Shown here one piece after another: positions 7,272-10,557 of a stretch of 10,557 nucleotides of DNA. The stretch comes from Halalkaliarchaeum sp036625675 (GTDB taxonomy: Archaea; Halobacteriota; Halobacteria; Halobacteriales; Haloferacaceae), in NCBI GenBank assembly GCA_036625675.1, contig JAZKTH010000081.1, positions 1 through 10,557 on the forward strand, written 5' to 3'. The position numbers were made by a program, and so were the translations under genes. Under the pieces are notes generated by a model. The model was not told the DNA's origin. It ran no database searches and saw only the letters and a list, made by a program, of their open reading frames with translations. Position 1 is the first letter of the stretch, and each line of letters begins with the position of its first letter.

Positions 7272-8405
7272 ATGGATTCGGGGATTCGCGTACTACACGT
7301 CGACGGCCCTGAGAGACGGGCCAAAACCGAAGCAAAGCTACGGGAATTCGGGGAACCGTTCGAATTCGTCCACGCGACGGACGCCGAATCGGCGCTCGCG
7401 GTGCTCGAGCGGGAACGGGAGCACGTCGATTGCGTCCTCAGCGGCTACCGGCTACCGGGATCGAACGGCCTCGAGTTGGTTTCCGAGGGCCGACGCCGCA
7501 TCGCGGAAGGGAACGCAGAACTCCCGTTCCTGCTGTTCGTGGCGGACGGCACCGAGGCGGTCGCCGCGGCTGCGCTGAACGCCGGCGCGTCGGGGTACGT
7601 CCGTCGCGACCGCTCCGACGCCCACGAGTATCTCGCACAGCGTCTCGAGGAGGCGGTCGCGAAGACACGTTCGGGGGACGACGCCGACGCGAAGGCCGCG
7701 TTCGAGGGCTGTCGCGGGGAGCTGGCGTGGCAGCGAGAACGCCTCGAGGAGTTCAGACGGGTCGTCTCCCACGACCTGCGGACGCCGCTGAACGTCGCTC
7801 AGGGGTACCTAGCGCAGAGTCTGGATCCGGACGCGGGCGGGACGCCGGGTGACGTGGACGCGCTCGACCGGGTGACGGACTCCCTCGATCGACTCGAATC
7901 GTTCGCGGGGGACCTGGACGCGCTGGAGCGGCAGGGGCGGCCAGTCGAGGAGTTCGAGCCGGTCGAACTCGCGGCGGTGGCCGAATCGAGCTGGCAGCGG
8001 GTTGGAACCGGGGACGCCACGCTGCGCGTTCACGCCGACGGCGTCGTGCTGGGGGACGACGACAGGCTGTCGGCGACGTTCCGGGAACTGTATCGGAACG
8101 CGGTCGAACACGCCGGGCCCGATGTCACAGTCCGCGTGTGTGACCGTCCGGGCGGGTTCGCCGTCGAGGACGACGGCCCCGGGATCCCGGACGGGCGGCG
8201 CGAGGACGTCCTCGAAGCCGGCGTGTCCGAACGCAGGGACCGGACCGGGTTCGGGCTGGCGCTGGTAAAACACGCCGCGAGGGCCCACGGCTGGGACGTC
8301 TCCCTGAGGGAAGGAGCCGGCGGTGGCGCGCGCGTCGAGTTCGAGGGCGTCGATCGCGGAAACCGTGGTCGGGAGGACGGCCGGCGGACCGGGGGGAGGG
8401 AGTGA
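7272..8405 (+). CDS. Histidine kinase with N-terminal pseudoreceiver domain
   Basis: The 377-residue protein has no membrane segment. Residues about 5-130 align by eye with the receiver in the neighbouring CheF fusion, but the phosphoacceptor Asp is replaced by G58 (VLSGYRLPG against VSDYQMPG), the acidic pair is reduced to one Asp (VDG), the Thr is V90 and the Lys is R112. It is therefore a receiver fold that should not be phosphorylated. After a charged helix comes HisKA with the H-box VSHDLRTPLN (H167), then an HATPase domain with N-box ELYRNAVEHA (N276), G1 DDGPGIPDG (D301) and G2 TGFGLALVKHA. All kinase motifs are intact. It is a soluble haloarchaeal kinase whose input may be protein binding through the pseudoreceiver. 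The divergent CheF-receiver protein is a natural candidate phosphorylation partner (inference). The C-terminal tail is Arg/Gly-rich. A cyclophilin-like gene follows after 4 bp. Confidence 0.88.
   Translation: MDSGIRVLHVDGPERRAKTEAKLREFGEPFEFVHATDAESALAVLEREREHVDCVLSGYRLPGSNGLELVSEGRRRIAEGNAELPFLLFVADGTEAVAAAALNAGASGYVRRDRSDAHEYLAQRLEEAVAKTRSGDDADAKAAFEGCRGELAWQRERLEEFRRVVSHDLRTPLNVAQGYLAQSLDPDAGGTPGDVDALDRVTDSLDRLESFAGDLDALERQGRPVEEFEPVELAAVAESSWQRVGTGDATLRVHADGVVLGDDDRLSATFRELYRNAVEHAGPDVTVRVCDRPGGFAVEDDGPGIPDGRREDVLEAGVSERRDRTGFGLALVKHAARAHGWDVSLREGAGGGARVEFEGVDRGNRGREDGRRTGGRE
8395..8399 (+). promoter_or_regulatory. Shine-Dalgarno-like site deciding the start at 8410
   Basis: GGAGG lies 10 bases before the ATG at 8410, inside the end of the kinase gene. 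It supports that start over an upstream in-frame ATG at 8323, which would add an Ala/Ser/Gly-rich extension encoded within the kinase reading frame. Confidence 0.55.
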
Positions 8406-8409
8406 CGCC

Positions 8410-8790
8410 ATGTCCGAACGCGACCTCACAGTCCTGGTCGACGATCGGGAACTGGTCGCCGACTGGGTCGAGGGGAGTCCGGAGACGCGTGCGGCGGTCG
8501 CCGACGCGCTGCCGCTCTCCGGCGAGGCCGCCCGCTGGGGCGACGAACTCTACTTCGAGGTTCCCGTCGACGTCCCCGCCGAGAACGCCAGGGCGACCGT
8601 CCCGGTGGGGGCGATCGCCTACTGGCCCCGGGGGAACGCGCTGTGCCTGTTCTGGGGGTCCACGCCGGCAAGCGAGGGAACCGAACCGCGTGCCGCCTCG
8701 CCGGTGAACGTCGTGGCCCGACTCTCCGACGTCGCCCCCCTGGCCGACCTCGAGGGGGGCGCCACGGTCCGGATCGAAGCCGGCGACTGA
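8410..8790 (+). CDS. Cyclophilin-like fold protein (DUF369/TM1367 type)
   Basis: The 126-residue protein matches the small prokaryotic cyclophilin-like family (Pfam Cyclophil_like). A strand plus helix at the start (DLTVLVDDRELVADWVEG) is followed by the family signature: WGDELYFEVPV (about 46-56), then VGAIAYWPRGNALCLFWGSTP (about 69-89, central strand pair with GxxAYWPxGxALCLFxGxTP), then SPVNVVARLSDV. The fold resembles cyclophilin, but whether these proteins have peptidyl-prolyl isomerase activity is not established, and no activity should be assumed. No signal peptide or membrane segment is seen, so it is probably cytoplasmic. It begins 4 bp after the kinase stop with a good Shine-Dalgarno site, so the two are probably co-transcribed, although the functional link is unclear. 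The next gene is convergent, 27 bp away. Confidence 0.85.
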   Translation: MSERDLTVLVDDRELVADWVEGSPETRAAVADALPLSGEAARWGDELYFEVPVDVPAENARATVPVGAIAYWPRGNALCLFWGSTPASEGTEPRAASPVNVVARLSDVAPLADLEGGATVRIEAGD

Positions 8791-8817
8791 CCGGGGTGGA
8801 GTCCCCAAAGGGAGAGG

Positions 8818-9474
8818 TCAGACCCGTTCCCAGGTCAGTTCTATCGGGAGATCATCCCGGAGGAGTTCGGCCACGTGGCAGGTTCGTTCCCCTATCGCGA
8901 CGATCCGATCGAGGACGTCGTCTTCGAGGTCACCAGCCCCCTCGCCGAGGTCGACCAGGACCCGGAGAGCGATCGACTCCACGGTACCCTCCACCGGGGT
9001 GGCGGAGGCGTCGACGGAGACGCCCGAAAGAGGGACGTCGCGGATGTCGGCCTGGACGCCGACGCTGACCGCGAGACACGCCGAAAGCCCCCCGAGAAAC
9101 AGGTCCACGGGCGAGGGGGCTGTCCCACTCCCGAACTCCTCCCCCGAGTCGATGCGCCAGGCGACGGAGCCGGCTGTGACGGTTCCGGAGTAGTCAGGGG
9201 CGACCTCCGCGGTGACGGCTCGCTCGGGGAGTGTTGGCCCGTCGGTATCGGTGACGATCGCGAGCGGCGTTCCCGGCGGAGCTTCCTCGCCGACGTCGAG
9301 GAGGGCGTGGGTAAGTCGTCCCGTCGCTGGAGCGGTGACCGTCGTCGTTTCCGCGCCCCCCTCGAGTTCTGCTATCGGGTCGCCCGCCGCCACGTCGGCG
9401 TCGACGTCGGCCTTCCAGGCCGTCACCGTGGCGGACTCGCCGTCGAGGGGCGGGGTTTCGATCAGGTTGGCCAT
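8818..9474 (-). CDS. OsmC-like protein with N-terminal lysine-less lipoyl-like domain
   Basis: The 218-residue protein has two parts. Residues about 1-76 follow the biotinyl/lipoyl beta-barrel pattern: ATVTAWKADVDADVAAGDPI, then ELEGGAETTTVTAPATG, then VGEEAPPGTPLAIV. At the hairpin where lipoyl domains carry DKA, it reads GGAET, so the modified lysine is missing; K21, the only lysine in the protein, is elsewhere. Residues about 88-218 are OsmC/Ohr-like: PSPVDLFLGGLSACLAVSVG carries the first cysteine (C133), and GERTCHVAELLRDDL carries the second (C199). These are the two positions used for thiol-based reduction of organic peroxides in this family. The protein is likely a cytoplasmic peroxidase or a related YhfA-like OsmC protein. 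In OsmC/Ohr enzymes the resolving reductant can be a lipoylated protein, which makes the fused lipoyl-like domain notable. The ATG at 9474 is the natural start. Confidence 0.85.
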   Translation of the reverse strand: MANLIETPPLDGESATVTAWKADVDADVAAGDPIAELEGGAETTTVTAPATGRLTHALLDVGEEAPPGTPLAIVTDTDGPTLPERAVTAEVAPDYSGTVTAGSVAWRIDSGEEFGSGTAPSPVDLFLGGLSACLAVSVGVQADIRDVPLSGVSVDASATPVEGTVESIALRVLVDLGEGAGDLEDDVLDRIVAIGERTCHVAELLRDDLPIELTWERV

Positions 9475-9636
9475 GTGACGTGATTCGAGGGGACGCGGTG
9501 AGAAACTGTCGGAAACCGAGGCCCGGTCCGCCGGTGGAATACGTCGGTAACGCCTTTGAGGGCCGGCGTCGAACGTCCGGGTGGCCGATGACGAAGCACC
9601 GCTCCGAACCGGCTGGCACCCGGTCGTGACGAGCCC

Positions 9637-9657
9637 TATGAGTGCCGAGGCCTCATA
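9637..9657. repeat. Near-perfect dyad TATGAG...CTCATA
   Basis: TATGAG (9637-9642) is matched by CTCATA (9652-9657). Inside, GCC (9644-9646) matches GGC (9649-9651) around a central GA, with one extra T at 9643. As a DNA dyad of about 20 bp with a very short centre it looks more like an operator than an RNA terminator. It is immediately followed by the palindrome CTAACGTTAG (9659-9668) at the composition change. Confidence 0.55.
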
Positions 9658-9662
9658 ACTAA

Positions 9663-9700
9663 CGTTAGACTTGATGTGCGGAATGCACTAGAGTCTAACG
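9663..9700. repeat. 38-bp inverted repeat with 9-bp perfect arms
   Basis: CGTTAGACT (9663-9671) is perfectly complementary to AGTCTAACG (9692-9700). The inner GTGC (9676-9679) pairs with GCAC (9685-9688) around GGAAT. The left arm overlaps the palindrome CTAACGTTAG (9659-9668). It could be a terminator hairpin, an operator, or a recombination site at an island edge; the sequence alone does not decide. Confidence 0.6.
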
Positions 9701-9720
9701 GTGTTATAAACAGTATTTTA

Positions 9721-9733
9721 GAATTTTAAATTC
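9721..9733. repeat. 13-bp palindrome GAATTT-T-AAATTC
   Basis: Two 6-bp arms flank a single central T. It lies in the most AT-rich part of the region, about 93 bp before the start of the last gene, and just after a TTATAAA sequence (9704-9710). It may be an operator or simply AT-rich sequence. Confidence 0.35.
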
Positions 9734-9786
9734 CTGTGGGTTAGACGGTGGTCCGGTAGCAGGTGAAGTTGAGACAGGGGGAACGG

Positions 9787-9794
9787 TTTAATTA
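9787..9794 (+). promoter_or_regulatory. Probable promoter of the TraB-like gene
   Basis: TTTAATTA is the best TATA-like box before the ATG at 9826. Its centre lies about 36 bp upstream, predicting a short leader of around 10 nt. No Shine-Dalgarno sequence precedes the ATG. Confidence 0.4.
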
Positions 9795-9825
9795 CAGTTT
9801 TCTATCTATTATTTAGACAGAACGA

Positions 9826-10557
9826 ATGTCCGACGTTGTCTTGAAGGGAGAATTCCACACCAGTATGGGTGATCTTGAGGAAGAGAAAGAGTTGGTGAAG
9901 CAGGGTTTCGATACCTTGGTATTGGAAGGCCAAGGTTCCGAGCCGGATTATGGCTGGAGTGATGGTTGGTTCCAGATCTCTGTTTCTGCCTTGTTCTGGA
10001 TAATGGGCCGTGTGTACGTGTCTAAGGATATTCTCTTGGATTTGGCGGAGGTACAGGAGACTGATGTCGTATATACCAGGGACGCTGATTCAGATCTCTT
10101 GGAGAACACACCGTTGTTTATGCAGGTGTTTTCCGCTTTATTATTCTACAGTTTGGTACCGGGGAGTGTAGCTGTAGGTGTTGTTTTCCCGAATCTCTGG
10201 GGAGCTACAGTTCTGTTTCTAGGTTTCGCTCTCCCTGTACTGGGGATACGAATGTACAACACCCAAAGGTCGGAGGGAGAGAATAATCGGGATAAGATAA
10301 TCGCGAATAAGATCGCTGAAGCCGTCAATCAAGGTGATAGCGTGGTAGCGATAATAGGAGAGCGTCATCTTCAGGGCGTGGAGGAGCACTTACCGGAGAG
10401 TATCGATCCGGATGTCCGTCAACCGGCTTATTCCAAGTGGTCGAGACCACATGTGAAGGAGGTTGCTTTCCCGTTCTTTGAGATGATACTTGTTCTGTAC
10501 TCACTGTTCCTACTGGTCGCATGGGTTATGATTCGAGCGGTCCAGTTAGTGCCCAAT
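9826..10557 (+). CDS. TraB/TIKI/ChaN-superfamily-like membrane protein (3' end cut by window)
   Basis: An open frame of 244 codons runs from ATG 9826 off the window. Residues 5-35 read as the first TraB-like block: a strand ending in GEFH (G8, H11), a helix (DLEEEKELVKQGFD), and the strand TLVLEG with E34. The second block is VVAIIGERHLQGVEEHL (173-189), with GERH (G178, H181), close to the TraB pattern of a strand, GxxH and xGhxxxL. Two GxxH motifs and a glutamate are the shared residues of the TraB, TIKI, ChaN and EreA superfamily, whose characterised members include metal-dependent proteases and hydrolases. Hydrophobic segments lie between the motifs (about 99-121 and 126-141) and after them (about 214-238), an unusual arrangement. 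GC content is near half, and TTG, ATA, GTA and AGT codons are common, unlike all genes to the left, so transfer is likely. The family link is by eye, and activity is unknown. Confidence 0.62.
   Translation, partial: MSDVVLKGEFHTSMGDLEEEKELVKQGFDTLVLEGQGSEPDYGWSDGWFQISVSALFWIMGRVYVSKDILLDLAEVQETDVVYTRDADSDLLENTPLFMQVFSALLFYSLVPGSVAVGVVFPNLWGATVLFLGFALPVLGIRMYNTQRSEGENNRDKIIANKIAEAVNQGDSVVAIIGERHLQGVEEHLPESIDPDVRQPAYSKWSRPHVKEVAFPFFEMILVLYSLFLLVAWVMIRAVQLVPN

Larger units (their letters stand above)
9475..9825. other. 351-bp gene-free region with a change from GC-rich to AT-rich DNA
   Basis: The region separates two divergent genes. Positions 9475-9636 remain GC-rich and show no supported gene; the only plus-strand ATG reading (9588) ends after 13 codons. 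From about 9637 the sequence becomes AT-rich and holds several dyads plus four copies of TTAGAC: plus strand at 9665, 9741 and 9813, and minus strand at 9693-9698. No tRNA, integrase or insertion sequence is visible. Confidence 0.6.

Noticed and set aside
8323..8409. N-terminal extension of the cyclophilin-like protein from ATG 8323
   Set aside because: It overlaps the kinase in another frame, is Ala/Ser/Gly-rich, and a good Shine-Dalgarno site supports 8410.
8791..8817. GGGG-TGGAGT-CCCC stem between convergent genes as a terminator
   Set aside because: It has only four base pairs and no T-run on either strand; too weak to call.
9588..9629. Possible small gene in the gap after the OsmC-like gene
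   Set aside because: It reads only 13 codons before a stop and has no supporting signal.
10146..10522. Two short minus-strand open frames (60 and 65 codons) in the low-GC end
   Set aside because: They lie opposite the continuous 244-codon TraB-like frame and show no domain or promoter.

Overview
The window looks like chromosomal DNA of a haloarchaeon (Halobacteria). Most of it is very GC-rich, the predicted proteins are strongly acidic and poor in lysine, several genes appear to start at or near their transcription start behind an archaeal TATA-like box, and the gene families present (archaeal CheF, haloarchaeal-style receiver domains and histidine kinase, HerA-like ATPase) fit that group. 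No rRNA, tRNA or CRISPR array was seen.

Layout. Positions 1-619 hold the 3' part of a protein-L-isoaspartate O-methyltransferase-like gene. It converges on a small membrane-anchored protein with an outer immunoglobulin/carboxypeptidase-regulatory-like domain (738-1268, minus). A large imperfect hairpin (660-741) lies between them. A divergent promoter region (1269-1343) separates that gene from a HerA/FtsK-like ATPase (1344-2489). The ATPase overlaps, by ATGA, a gene for a small two-helix membrane protein (2486-2896). A 1023-residue fused FAD/Fe-S D-2-hydroxyacid dehydrogenase follows (3001-6072). Its 3' end overlaps by 8 bp a convergent gene for an archaeal CheF-like protein fused to an intact receiver domain (6065-7141, minus). 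Across a 130-bp divergent intergenic region lies a histidine kinase whose N-terminal receiver has lost its phosphorylation residues (7272-8405). It is followed 4 bp later by a cyclophilin-like fold protein (8410-8790). A convergent gene (8818-9474, minus) encodes an OsmC-like peroxide-type domain behind a lipoyl-like domain that lacks the modifiable lysine.

From about 9640 the composition changes abruptly to roughly half AT, with TTG, ATA, AGT and GTA codons that the left part avoids. A cluster of small dyads (9637-9733) precedes a partial gene running off the window end (9826-10557). It encodes a membrane protein with two GExH motifs and a glutamate typical of the TraB/TIKI/ChaN/EreA superfamily, but with hydrophobic segments placed between the motifs. 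This looks like the edge of an acquired island.

How the genes work together. The clearest functional unit is the divergent pair of CheF-receiver fusion and pseudoreceiver kinase, which may form a branch from a two-component system to the archaellum or another CheF target. The ATPase plus membrane protein pair is probably one operon. The rest look like individual housekeeping or stress genes.
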